From an uncultured Coriobacteriales bacterium (lineage in GTDB: Bacteria; Actinomycetota; Coriobacteriia; Coriobacteriales; UMGS124), in contig CAKUAI010000009.1 in NCBI GenBank assembly GCA_934636245.1, positions 83,510 through 147,509 on the forward strand: a stretch of 64,000 nucleotides of DNA. The letters are read 5' to 3'. Under the pieces are notes generated by a model that was not told the DNA's origin, searched no databases, and saw only the letters and a program-made list of their open reading frames with translations. The translations under genes and the position numbers were made by a program. Shown piece by piece: positions 1-7,090 of the stretch; position 1 is the first letter of the stretch; each line of letters opens with the position of its first letter.

Positions 1-42
1 ATTGCATGCCATGCGTGCGTGCCGCGGCTCTGGGTCACGTGT

Positions 43-945
43 CTAGCCCTTCTGTGCGACGGGTGCGGAGAAGGTGAGCGTGTAGTCGATCATGTGCGGC
101 TCGCTCATCGCGCACGTCTCGGCCTGCACGGCCAGGGGCGTGTCGAGCGCCGCCACGGGAATCTCGAACGTCGAGTTGCCCGTCTTGTTCACGGGAAGGT
201 ACCGCGTGCCGTTCACGACCATCTGGTCGTAGTTGGGGCTCGACCACACCACGGTGGCGGTCATGGCGCCCTTCTCCACCTTGAGGGTGCAGGGAGTCTC
301 GACGCTCGCGCGCCCCGTGCCGCCCTCAAGCGCCACGCTGGCCGTGTAGGTCCCGTCGGCAAGCGCCGCCTCGGCGGGCTTCAGAGTGTCGGCGAGGAAC
401 ACCAGGGTGCGGTCGTACCAGGACTCTTTCTTGATGCTCCACGCGGCGCAGTCGATCTCGGTGTTGAGCGCCTCCACCGGCACGGTGAAGGAGTGCGTGC
501 CGCCCGCATTGTCCACGTAGGGGATGCAGTCCTTCTCGTCGGCTTGCGCGGCCTGCTCACCCGTGCCCATGAAGAGCTTGCCGTAGCCCTTGCCGCTCAT
601 GGTGAGCTCGCAGGTCATCTTGCCGTCGGCAACGGTGAGCTTGGCCTCGGTGATGCGGAACATGCTCGAGCTCGAGGCCACCTCGATCGTGTAGGTGCCC
701 TCCTCAAGGTCGCCGGCCTGCACGGCGGTGAGCTTCTCGGTGTCGGGCAGGTCCTGCTGGGCCGCTGCCGCGCCCTGGGTCACCTTGTCGGAGGAGCCGT
801 CGGCATCGGATGCCTGCTGGGTTGCAGCAGGCTGAATGCGCACAGCGGCATGGGCCTGGCTTGCGCCCCAGGCCAGGGGCGCGCAGAGGAGCGTGAGGCT
901 GAGCGCCGCAAGCGCGACGGCGTTGCGATGTGTGCTGTGGGTCAT
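43..945 (-). CDS. secreted protein with two NEAT-like repeats
   Basis: The 300-residue product starts with a Sec signal peptide (hydrophobic core about residues 9-27, likely cleavage after AHA at 33), then a Ser/Gln-rich linker. Two related beta-rich repeats follow, about 80-188 and 195-296, each opening with a (D/E)GTYT motif and carrying a basic, Tyr/Trp-containing second half. Such repeats resemble NEAT-type haem-binding domains of Gram-positive surface proteins; this is recognition of pattern, not a search result. There is no LPxTG motif or membrane anchor, so it is probably released or held by a partner. The ATG at 945 has AAGGA upstream. It lies downstream of cbiK behind a terminator-like hairpin and a B12 riboswitch, so a role in binding tetrapyrrole or corrinoid outside the membrane is an inference. 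Confidence 0.6.
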   Translation of the reverse strand: MTHSTHRNAVALAALSLTLLCAPLAWGASQAHAAVRIQPAATQQASDADGSSDKVTQGAAAAQQDLPDTEKLTAVQAGDLEEGTYTIEVASSSSMFRITEAKLTVADGKMTCELTMSGKGYGKLFMGTGEQAAQADEKDCIPYVDNAGGTHSFTVPVEALNTEIDCAAWSIKKESWYDRTLVFLADTLKPAEAALADGTYTASVALEGGTGRASVETPCTLKVEKGAMTATVVWSSPNYDQMVVNGTRYLPVNKTGNSTFEIPVAALDTPLAVQAETCAMSEPHMIDYTLTFSAPVAQKG

Positions 946-981
946 GTGCTGTCCTTGGATGATGCGTGTCTTGCAGAAACG

Positions 982-1040
982 AGAAAGGGCCCCGCGCCAA
1001 TCATGCCGGCCTGGGGAACGCCGGCGCGACGCGGGGCCTG
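982..1040 (-). terminator. terminator-like hairpin after cbiK
   Basis: Read on the minus strand, GGCCCCGCG (from 1038) pairs with CGCGGGGCC (ending near 988), extended by inner GC pairs, and is followed by TTTCTC. Only about 40 bases remain before the next start at 945, so that gene probably depends on read-through of this hairpin. Confidence 0.6.
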
Positions 1041-1068
1041 TTGCTTGAGATAGGGGAGCTGTGCGGGC

Positions 1069-1971
1069 TTAGAGCTGGGCGATTGCGTCGGCCACGTGGC
1101 GCACGTAGATGTCGTCGATGGCAACGAGCTGGCCCAGGCCCTCCACGACGCACTCGACCTCGAAGCCGGCGGCGATGAACTTGCTGGCAAAGGAGTCGGG
1201 GTCCTCGGTGTCGGCCATGTCGTTGTTGGCATGGTCGCCGGCGACGACCATGAGCGGGCGCAGCACGGCGCGCGTGAAGCCGGCGGCCTGGGCGGCCTCG
1301 ACGACGTCGTCGAACGTGGGGGTCGCCTCGACGGTGCCCACGAAGTAGCTCGTGTGGCCGGCGTCGGTCAGAACCTGCTGCAGGTGCGCGTAGTCCTCGT
1401 TGGAGTCGGCCTCGGTGCCGTGGCCCATGAAGCAGATGGCGGTCTGGCCGTCGTCGTAGGCGGCCGTGGCGTCGCAGATGGCCTCAACGACCGCGCTGTA
1501 GTCTTCATCGCTCGTGAGCAGCGGGTCGCCCAGCACGATGGCGTCGAACTTGTCGGCGTAGTTTTGCTGCAGGGAGTTGAGGACGTCGGTGTACTCGTAG
1601 CCGGCCATGAGGTGGGTAGGCTGCACGACGACCTTCTGCACGCCCTCCTCCACGAGCTTGTCCATGGCCTGCTCGAAGTTGTCGATGACGATGCCGTCGC
1701 GCTCGGCGAGCTTGTCGATGATAATCTGCGCGGTGAAGGCGCGGCGCACGTCGTAGTCGGGGTAGGTCTCGCGGATGGCGTCTTCGATGGCGCCGATGGT
1801 GATGTGGCGAGAGTCGTTGTAGCTCGTGCCGAAGCTCACCACGAGGATGACGGGCTTGGGGGCCTGGGCCTCGTCGGCCTGGGCGATGCCTGCCTGGGCG
1901 GCGAGGCCGACGCCGGCGGCGGCGAGGCCTGTAGCGATGGCGGTGCGGCGGGAAAGTGCGGTCTCGAACAT
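1069..1971 (-). CDS. cbiK: exported CbiK-type anaerobic cobaltochelatase
   Basis: CbiK inserts cobalt into sirohydrochlorin (or factor II) in the anaerobic cobalamin pathway. The 300-residue product has the two chelatase-family histidines in GHG (H184) and GDHA (H247). The FGTS motif near residue 47 is typical of the family. The N-terminus is unusual for a cytosolic enzyme: twin arginines at 8-9 (SRRTAIA) precede a 20-residue Ala/Gly/Leu-rich segment ending in AQADEA, so it looks like a Tat or Sec export signal. Known CbiKP proteins of Desulfovibrio are also periplasmic. The ATG at 1971 is chosen because the longer frame needs a TTG and the ATG sits directly before the signal peptide; its ribosome site (GAGAGAA) is weak and distant. 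A cobalamin riboswitch lies upstream. Confidence 0.85.
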   Translation of the reverse strand: MFETALSRRTAIATGLAAAGVGLAAQAGIAQADEAQAPKPVILVVSFGTSYNDSRHITIGAIEDAIRETYPDYDVRRAFTAQIIIDKLAERDGIVIDNFEQAMDKLVEEGVQKVVVQPTHLMAGYEYTDVLNSLQQNYADKFDAIVLGDPLLTSDEDYSAVVEAICDATAAYDDGQTAICFMGHGTEADSNEDYAHLQQVLTDAGHTSYFVGTVEATPTFDDVVEAAQAAGFTRAVLRPLMVVAGDHANNDMADTEDPDSFASKFIAAGFEVECVVEGLGQLVAIDDIYVRHVADAIAQL

Positions 1972-2084
1972 GTGCGTGTCCAATTCTCTCGTGGAGTACG
2001 CGCACGCCAAGGCCCGCCGGACGAGTGGTTCGGCGTTGCCTTCTGGCAGGCACCTGCCTCGGGGTTCACAAGGCGGATGCGGTG

Positions 2085-2215
2085 CGCGGCCTCCCGTTTG
2101 CGGGATGGCCGCTCAGGCGGGCAGGGTAATCTGACTGCGGGCGCGCGCCCTCACAGTTATGTCCCTAGTCCGGGAATCTCACCCGGTTCCCCCTGCAATA
2201 CCCAGGCACAATCCC
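2085..2215 (-). promoter_or_regulatory. cobalamin (B12) riboswitch
   Basis: On the minus strand, the conserved core segments appear in order: GGGAACCGGGTGAGATTCCC (complement of about 2173-2193), ACATAACTGTGA (2151-2162) and AGTCAGATTACCCTGCC (2120-2136). They match the adenosylcobalamin riboswitch pattern GGTGNGAATC ... ACTGTGA ... AGxCAGANACCTGCC. A GGCAGG/CCTGCC hairpin at 2045-2058 could be part of the expression platform. It sits between the stop of cobC (2237) and the start of cbiK (1971), so it should repress cbiK and possibly the secreted gene when B12 is plentiful. Outer boundaries are approximate. Confidence 0.88.
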
Positions 2216-2236
2216 CAGGCGTCGCGCTTGATACGG

Positions 2237-2998
2237 TCAGGCGCCATGATACTCCATGCGTCGCGGCAGCTCCCGCACATCTGTGAGTCGCCAGCCATTC
2301 TCCGCGTGCCGTGCGCATGCCTCGAATCCCGCGCAATATGCTGCCTTCCATTCCCAGTAACCGCGCTTGGGTTCTGCCAGCTCAGACATCACGGCCATGA
2401 TGGTTCCCGCATGAACAAGAAAAGCGGCGTCTATGGCTCCTACATCGCGAGCATCCCTGTGCGCGTCCGGGATTGCGAGGCCCACATGCCGCCCGCTGCC
2501 CTGCAAACCCTGATTCCCGCCCCCTGCTTGCATGCCCGCAAGGTCGTCGAGCGCCTGTTCAAACGCCGTGCGCACGCGTGCGACGAACTCTGCCTGCGCT
2601 TCGCCGCCGGGGCATGCCGTGGTGCATCCCGAGTCCACCCAGGCCTGGTAGCGTGCGTCTTTGTCCATCTCGGCGTACGTCTTGCACTCAAAGGCTCCAA
2701 AGCGCATCTCGGCCAAGCCGGGCAGGTGCGCAGGAACCAGCTTTGGGAAGAGGATGGCTGCCGTCTCGTCGCAGCGCCGCATGCCGCTCGTAAAGAGACG
2801 GCGGGGCGCCAGGGCGGCGAGCGCGGGGGCAGCAGCTTCGGCAAGCGCGTGGCCCTGGTCGCTTAGGCTCTCGTCGGTGGCGCCCACATAGCGTCCCTCC
2901 AGGTTGCCCTGCGTGGGCGCGTGCCTGATGAGGGCGATGTGGACGGCGCCGGGTTCATGGGCACCGGGCATGCACTGCGTGCGGCCTGCGCCATTCAT
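2237..2998 (-). CDS. cobC: histidine phosphatase, probable alpha-ribazole phosphatase CobC
   Basis: The 253-residue product is of the phosphoglycerate-mutase/histidine-phosphatase superfamily: LIRHAPT with the phospho-accepting H26, the family acid EMRFGAFE (E97), and the second His in VHAGT (H196). It probably removes the phosphate from alpha-ribazole phosphate or adenosylcobalamin phosphate, the last step of nucleotide-loop assembly; this rests on its place as the last gene of a cobT-cobU-cobS-cobU operon. The ATG at 2998 overlaps the TGA of the upstream short cobU by 4 bases (ATGA), indicating translational coupling and fixing the start. An insertion of about 30 Gly/Gln/Asp-rich residues (around 155-188) lies before the last motif, which is unusual. 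Confidence 0.8.
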   Translation of the reverse strand: MNGAGRTQCMPGAHEPGAVHIALIRHAPTQGNLEGRYVGATDESLSDQGHALAEAAAPALAALAPRRLFTSGMRRCDETAAILFPKLVPAHLPGLAEMRFGAFECKTYAEMDKDARYQAWVDSGCTTACPGGEAQAEFVARVRTAFEQALDDLAGMQAGGGNQGLQGSGRHVGLAIPDAHRDARDVGAIDAAFLVHAGTIMAVMSELAEPKRGYWEWKAAYCAGFEACARHAENGWRLTDVRELPRRMEYHGA

Positions 2999-3408
2999 GC
3001 AAGCTCTCCCTTGAGCACGACAGGGATGCCGCACACCATGCGCACGACGGCGTCGGCTTGGCTCGCCAGCTCGCAGGACATGCGGCCCACGGCCTCGCGC
3101 CAGGCACGCTCTTCCCGGTCAAGCGGCACGACGCCCCCGCCTACCTCAGAGCACGTGACGATTGCTTTGGCTGCGAGCCGCTCAATCAGTTCGGGCGTTG
3201 CCGGCAGAGCCTTGCCGACGGCATGGCCGGCGGCATGGCCGGCGGCATCGGCACCAACTGAGGCAACCTGGCCGGTGCCCTCGGTTTGCCCCCACAGCAG
3301 TTCCTCCACGTTGAAGGCAATATCGTCTTCGCTCCATCCATGCTGTGCCGCGAGTTTACGTGCAAAGGTCGCCTTACCCGAGCTTGTCCCGCCCACAATG
3401 AGAATCAT
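2995..3408 (-). CDS. short CobU-like protein (137 residues)
   Basis: It is related to CobU, the adenosylcobinamide kinase/guanylyltransferase. The N-terminus has a P-loop GGTSSGKA (6-13) in which the usual Ser/Thr after Lys is Ala. The C-terminal half (about 83-134) closely follows CobU: TCSEVGGGVVP, then REAVGRM and GIPVVLKG. The middle part that carries the RIxxH guanylylation histidine in CobU is missing, so the protein is about 40 residues shorter than usual. The start ATG overlaps the cobS TGA (ATGA at 3408-3405), and its stop overlaps the cobC start. It may work together with the longer paralogue encoded at 4193-4906. Confidence 0.75.
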   Translation of the reverse strand: MILIVGGTSSGKATFARKLAAQHGWSEDDIAFNVEELLWGQTEGTGQVASVGADAAGHAAGHAVGKALPATPELIERLAAKAIVTCSEVGGGVVPLDREERAWREAVGRMSCELASQADAVVRMVCGIPVVLKGELA

Positions 3409-4208
3409 GCAAGTCCTGCTTTCTGGACCATCACGAACAGGGCGAGGAGCGCAAGCTCGCACGTTTGAAGCAAGCAGCCTGCCTGGTCGCCGTTGAAACC
3501 GCCGAATTCCTTGTGTGCACGCCGGGCGGCGAGTGCCGCGCAGGCAGCGCATGCGACTGCGCCGACCAGGCCGAACACGGGGCACACCGCCACCATGGCG
3601 CACGCCACAATGGCTCCCTCGGCGCCAAGCAGCATAAGCGGTCGTGTGTCCGCCCGTCCCGCATCGCGGAAGGACTGCTGCATGCCGTGCTTGCTGGCAC
3701 TGGGCAGCACAAGCGTGGCGAGGCCGGCCGTGCAGCGCGAGGCGAGGGGAATGAGGCCGAGCTCCACGAGGTCGCACGCGCCCGAGATGCCTGCTTCGCC
3801 GGCGAGCGCCACCTGCGCCATGAGATAGCAGACAAGGGCGATGAGGGCAAAGGCGCCGGCGTGCGGGTCCTTCATGATCTCAACCTTGCGAGCGGGCTCG
3901 GCGTGGCTCGAAAGGGCGTCGGCCACATCAGCGAGGCCGTCGAGGTGGATGCCGCCCGTTATAGCGACGGCGACAAGCGCATACCCCACACCTTGCAGAA
4001 GATTTGAGAGCCCCAGGGTGCCGGCAAGTGCAAGCCAGGCGACCTGCGCCGCCCCCACAGCGGCACCCACGAGCACGAAGGCGCACATGAGGTAGCGCAT
4101 GTGCGCCTTTTCCCAGCATATCTGGGGCATGGGTATGCGAGAAAACGTGGAGAATGCCATGACTACGGCGCGGCCGGCGGCACGGAGGCTCTCTATCGGG
4201 TGTCGCAT
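3405..4208 (-). CDS. cobS: adenosylcobinamide-GDP ribazoletransferase (cobalamin synthase)
   Basis: CobS is an integral membrane enzyme joining adenosylcobinamide-GDP to alpha-ribazole (phosphate). The 267 residues contain several hydrophobic segments and the family signatures FSRIPMP near the N-terminus, GGIHLDGLADVADAL, and KDPHAGAFA, which supply the acidic metal-binding residues; the C-terminal FGGFNGDQAGC region is also typical. The ATG at 4208 has AAAGGT upstream and lies 16 bases inside the end of the preceding cobU-like gene. Its stop overlaps the start of the short cobU. The length is normal for the family. Confidence 0.93.
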   Translation of the reverse strand: MRHPIESLRAAGRAVVMAFSTFSRIPMPQICWEKAHMRYLMCAFVLVGAAVGAAQVAWLALAGTLGLSNLLQGVGYALVAVAITGGIHLDGLADVADALSSHAEPARKVEIMKDPHAGAFALIALVCYLMAQVALAGEAGISGACDLVELGLIPLASRCTAGLATLVLPSASKHGMQQSFRDAGRADTRPLMLLGAEGAIVACAMVAVCPVFGLVGAVACAACAALAARRAHKEFGGFNGDQAGCLLQTCELALLALFVMVQKAGLA

Positions 4209-4906
4209 GGGGCGACCTTTCGTGGTGAGGAATGTGTGGGCAGGCTCGTGGATGTCTCTGTGGTTATTTGCTCGAGGCGAGCTGGGCGCAGGGACTTCAC
4301 CGTTTGCGCGATGCCCCCGCGCACCTCCACGACCTCGCCGGCGGCGTTTGCAAGCAGGCAGCAGCACGTCTCACAGCACTCGATCCACGCGAGGGTGGGG
4401 CCGCCGCCCCGCCAGCCCGCCTCGCCCACGGCGTCGGCTACCACCACGAGGTGGCGCACGCGTCCGGCGAGCCCCAGCAAGCTTGCGCATATGCGCCTGG
4501 CAAGCGCCTCGGCGTCTGCGCTCGGGGCCTCCGCGCCGAACATCTCGTTGGCCACAAGGTTGCCCAAATCGTCGAGAAGTACGGTCGCGCTCGCATCTAC
4601 CAGGGCATCTGCCAGGGCAGAAAGCACGGGCGTCTCATATGTAACGAATTCTTTTCCTGCCCGCTGTGCCAGATGCTTTTCGATGCGCGCCTGCGCCTCA
4701 CGCCCGCCGCGCTGCATGGTCGCAAAGTAAGCGAGACGCGCGGGTGCGGCCGTCTCGGTCTCATCGGGGGTGGGCCGCACGCCGTTGGCGAGCGCTGCCT
4801 CAGACGCCACCCACTCGCTCGATGCGCCCCGCGCCAGCTCGCATGCCCGCGTCTCGGCCCAGGCGCTCTTGCCGCTGGCCGAGGGACCCCACACCAGGCA
4901 GATCAT
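4193..4906 (-). CDS. divergent CobU-like protein (237 residues)
   Basis: A second CobU relative. It has an intact P-loop GPSASGKS (7-14), a YFATM strand, and ARIEKHLAQR with a His (H78) in the position of the CobU guanylylation histidine, then TYETP, all in the CobU order. In contrast the C-terminal half, which should contain NEVGxGIVP, reads VVADAVGEAGWRGGG (about 156-170) and CETCCC. The last 35 residues are a Thr/Ser/Pro-rich extension. It therefore keeps the N-terminal features that the short paralogue lacks. The start overlaps the cobT stop (ATGA at 4906-4903), so it belongs to the coupled operon. Which of the kinase and guanylyltransferase activities it retains is not decided by the sequence. 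Confidence 0.75.
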   Translation of the reverse strand: MICLVWGPSASGKSAWAETRACELARGASSEWVASEAALANGVRPTPDETETAAPARLAYFATMQRGGREAQARIEKHLAQRAGKEFVTYETPVLSALADALVDASATVLLDDLGNLVANEMFGAEAPSADAEALARRICASLLGLAGRVRHLVVVADAVGEAGWRGGGPTLAWIECCETCCCLLANAAGEVVEVRGGIAQTVKSLRPARLEQITTETSTSLPTHSSPRKVAPCDTR

Positions 4907-5958
4907 TTACCCAGCTCCTGGTATGCGTCCATGTGGTACTCGTCAAACGTCATGCCGTCGCGGTAGAGCGCGCACGCCATGTCGAGCAGGGGAAAGAGGC
5001 ACACGGCCCCCGTGCCCTCGCCCAGGCGCATACCTGCGTCGATGATGGGGGAGAGGCCGAGCTCGCCCATCACAGCCGCCGCCGCGGGTTCGGCCGAGCG
5101 ATGCGAAGCGAGCATGAAGGCGCGGCTCGCAGGGGCGATGCGGCAGGCCAAAAGCGCCGCGACCGAGCTGATGAAGCCGTCGACGACGACGGGCATGCGC
5201 TCTATGGCGCATCCCAGGTACAGGCCCACAAGGCCTGCGATGTCAAAGCCTCCCAGCTTTGCGAGCATGTCGAGGGGGTCGGCTGTGTCGGGGGCGTTCA
5301 CCTCAAGCGCGCGCCTCACAACGGCGACCTTGCGTGCGAGCCCCTCGTCGTCCAGGCCCGCCCCTCGGCCCACGGCCTCCTCGGGCGTCATGCCTACAAG
5401 GGCGCACGCCAGCGCCGCCGAGGTTGTGGTGTTGCCGATGCCCATCTCGCCTGTTGCAATGAGGCGAAAGCCCTCGTCTGCCAGGCCATATGCGACGGCG
5501 GCACCTGCCTGCACGGCCACCACGGCTTCGGCGCGGCTCATGGCCGGGCCTTGAGCGATGGAACGTGTTCCGCGCGGGGCGTTGCGCACGGGCACGCCGG
5601 GCACCTCATGCAGCATGCCCATGTCGAAGGGCCGCACCTCGGCGTGCGCCACGCGTGCCATGACGCATACGCTCGAGGAGTGATGCGCAAGCTGCGCGGC
5701 CACCTTGGCGGTCACGTCGGCTCCCGTCTGCGTCACGCCCTCGGCCACCACGCCGTTGTCGGCGCACATCACCGCCACGCAGCGCGGCGCGAGCGCAATC
5801 TCGGCGCTGCCTTGGATGCCTGCGATGTGCTCCACGGCCTTTTCCAGCGCCCCCAGGCTGCCCAGCGGCTTGGCCACGCGCGCCCAGCGGTCGTGCGCCT
5901 CTTGTATCGCGCCCTCGTCGAGCCCGGCGATGCGGTTGATGATGCGGTCGAGTTCCAT
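4903..5958 (-). CDS. cobT: nicotinate-nucleotide--dimethylbenzimidazole phosphoribosyltransferase
   Basis: CobT activates the lower ligand of cobalamin by transferring phosphoribose from nicotinate mononucleotide. The 351-residue product has KPLGSLG (30-36), CADNGVVAEGVTQ, ATGEMGIGNTTTS and RLGEGTGA, with E314 at the position of the catalytic glutamate. The ATG at 5958 is preferred over one at 5997: AAGGCAGGA precedes it, homology begins there, and a consensus -10 TATAAT (6001-5996) overlaps the upstream codon. It is the first gene of a five-gene coupled operon, and no B12 riboswitch was found ahead of it. Confidence 0.93.
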   Translation of the reverse strand: MELDRIINRIAGLDEGAIQEAHDRWARVAKPLGSLGALEKAVEHIAGIQGSAEIALAPRCVAVMCADNGVVAEGVTQTGADVTAKVAAQLAHHSSSVCVMARVAHAEVRPFDMGMLHEVPGVPVRNAPRGTRSIAQGPAMSRAEAVVAVQAGAAVAYGLADEGFRLIATGEMGIGNTTTSAALACALVGMTPEEAVGRGAGLDDEGLARKVAVVRRALEVNAPDTADPLDMLAKLGGFDIAGLVGLYLGCAIERMPVVVDGFISSVAALLACRIAPASRAFMLASHRSAEPAAAAVMGELGLSPIIDAGMRLGEGTGAVCLFPLLDMACALYRDGMTFDEYHMDAYQELGK

Positions 5959-5995
5959 GCGTCCTGCCTTAGGTGTGGCGTCGTTCTGGCGTGTC

Positions 5996-6001
5996 ATTAT
6001 A
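5996..6001 (-). promoter_or_regulatory. -10 element of the cob operon promoter
   Basis: TATAAT on the minus strand, about 38 bases before the chosen cobT start. No good -35 is seen (AATCGG at 17 bases). It predicts a 5' leader of about 30 bases, too short for a riboswitch. Confidence 0.5.
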
Positions 6002-6066
6002 GATGTGCTCTTTGGGGCCGATTGTGTGCTGCTCGTGAGCGCGTCTCAACTTGTGTAAGAAAAGTC

Positions 6067-6096
6067 TTGCGTCGCGCGGCGCATCTCTGCTACTAT
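6067..6096 (+). promoter_or_regulatory. promoter of tRNA-Thr(CGT)
   Basis: TTGCGT (6067-6072), 18 bases, TACTAT (6091-6096), 24 bases before the tRNA 5' end. Confidence 0.6.
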
Positions 6097-6119
6097 TCTT
6101 TCTCGCCCTACGGGGAGTT

Positions 6120-6195
6120 GCCAGCATGGCTCAGTCGGTAGAGCACCGCTCTCGTAAAGCGGGGGTCATCGGTTCGAATCCGATTGCTGGCTCCA
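6120..6195 (+). tRNA. tRNA-Thr (anticodon CGT)
   Basis: A complete cloverleaf: acceptor GCCAGCA/TGCTGGC, anticodon stem CCGCT/AGCGG with loop CTCGTAA, T arm ATCGG-TTCGAAT-CCGAT, and an encoded CCA. Reads ACG codons. It stands alone with its own promoter and terminator. Confidence 0.97.
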
Positions 6196-6206
6196 TTGCA
6201 TCGCAC

Positions 6207-6239
6207 AAGGCTGTTGCTCGAAAGAGCAGCAGCCTTTTT
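6207..6239 (+). terminator. terminator after tRNA-Thr(CGT)
   Basis: A 13-base-pair stem (AAGGCTGTTGCTC with GAGCAGCAGCCTT, one G-U pair), loop GAAA, then TTTTT. Confidence 0.9.
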
Positions 6240-6403
6240 GCGTTTCAGGGCCTATTCACTCGCCACGCCTCAGCTGTGCCACAAACCCTCACCCAAACCG
6301 GTGCCGCCGGGCACCGAATGGGTCGCCCTGATGTTTTGCGAGGGCCTCAGGCCGTCTCTCGGGGTGTGCCGCCTGTAATTTCGTGCCACATGAGTCCGCC
6401 CTC

Positions 6404-6432
6404 AAACAAAAGGCCGCCCCGAAGGACGGCCT
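6404..6432 (-). terminator. terminator of the HMA-domain gene
   Basis: On the minus strand AGGCCGTCC-TTCG-GGGCGGCCT is followed by TTTGTTT. The 200 bases between here and the tRNA-Thr terminator hold only a small CGGTGCC hairpin (about 6300-6317) and no supported gene. Confidence 0.85.
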
Positions 6433-6458
6433 GCGCGGGATTGCTTTGGGGGAGCGCC

Positions 6459-6854
6459 TCACATCCTGATGACGCTGTACCCTGCGTTCTCAATGGCCTT
6501 TTCAAGTGCGGCCACGTCAGGGGCAGCCTTTGTGCGCACGCATGCTGTGCGGCTCGTCAGGTCGACGCTGGCCCACGTGCCGGGCAGCGCGTTGAGGGCG
6601 TTCTGGACGTTCTCGACGCAGCCCTCGCACACCATGTCCCTCACGCGGATCTGCGTGGTGAAGGGGTAGTGGGCAGGATCGGTGTCGGCCACCTCCACGT
6701 GTTTGGTCTTCTGTACGGTACGTGCGCCCCCGCCGGCGCCCGAGCAGCACGAGTCTTTTCCTTTTCCTATGCGTACGAGGTGCCGTACGGCGTAGATCGC
6801 CACGGCCGCCACTGCGGCGACGACGATGAGGCTTGCAAGGCTAAACTCCGGCAT
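6459..6854 (-). CDS. membrane-anchored heavy-metal-associated (HMA) domain protein
   Basis: A 131-residue protein: one N-terminal membrane segment (about 6-24), a basic stop-transfer stretch, a GKGKDSCCSG cysteine pair (C36, C37) like FeoB-associated Cys-rich proteins, and a C-terminal HMA fold (about 66-131) with the metal-binding CEGC (C76, C79). HMA domains carry Cu(I), Zn or other soft metals; the metal here cannot be told. The ATG at 6854 follows AAAGGCGG; longer frames lack a ribosome site. It is a single gene with its own terminator. On the minus strand a TTGACA lies about 120 bases upstream within a TTAAGGTTGACA sequence. Confidence 0.8.
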   Translation of the reverse strand: MPEFSLASLIVVAAVAAVAIYAVRHLVRIGKGKDSCCSGAGGGARTVQKTKHVEVADTDPAHYPFTTQIRVRDMVCEGCVENVQNALNALPGTWASVDLTSRTACVRTKAAPDVAALEKAIENAGYSVIRM

Positions 6855-7090
6855 GATGTCCGCCTTTCTCAGGGGTGGTTTTTCTCCTCTATATACGATG
6901 CATGCCCGGACAACATGCCGTCCTGAGCACGCCTTTGCGCCCATGCATTGTGCGCCAGTCTCATCGATTTTTCTTCCATATGTCAACCTTAACAAACTAT
7001 GCACTGAAAGCACAGTTTACGTGGAGTAATATGCACCGCTTTCCCCGCGTGTTATTCTGAGGGGCTAACCGTCTACCCAAGGAGCAAAGC

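Noticed and set aside
5959..5997. Upstream ATG for cobT at 5997
   Set aside because: It overlaps a -10 element, lacks a ribosome site, and the extra 13 residues are not part of the family.
6051..6926. A 291-codon open frame overlapping tRNA-Thr(CGT) and the HMA gene
   Set aside because: It runs through a tRNA, a terminator and an antisense real gene, and resembles no family.
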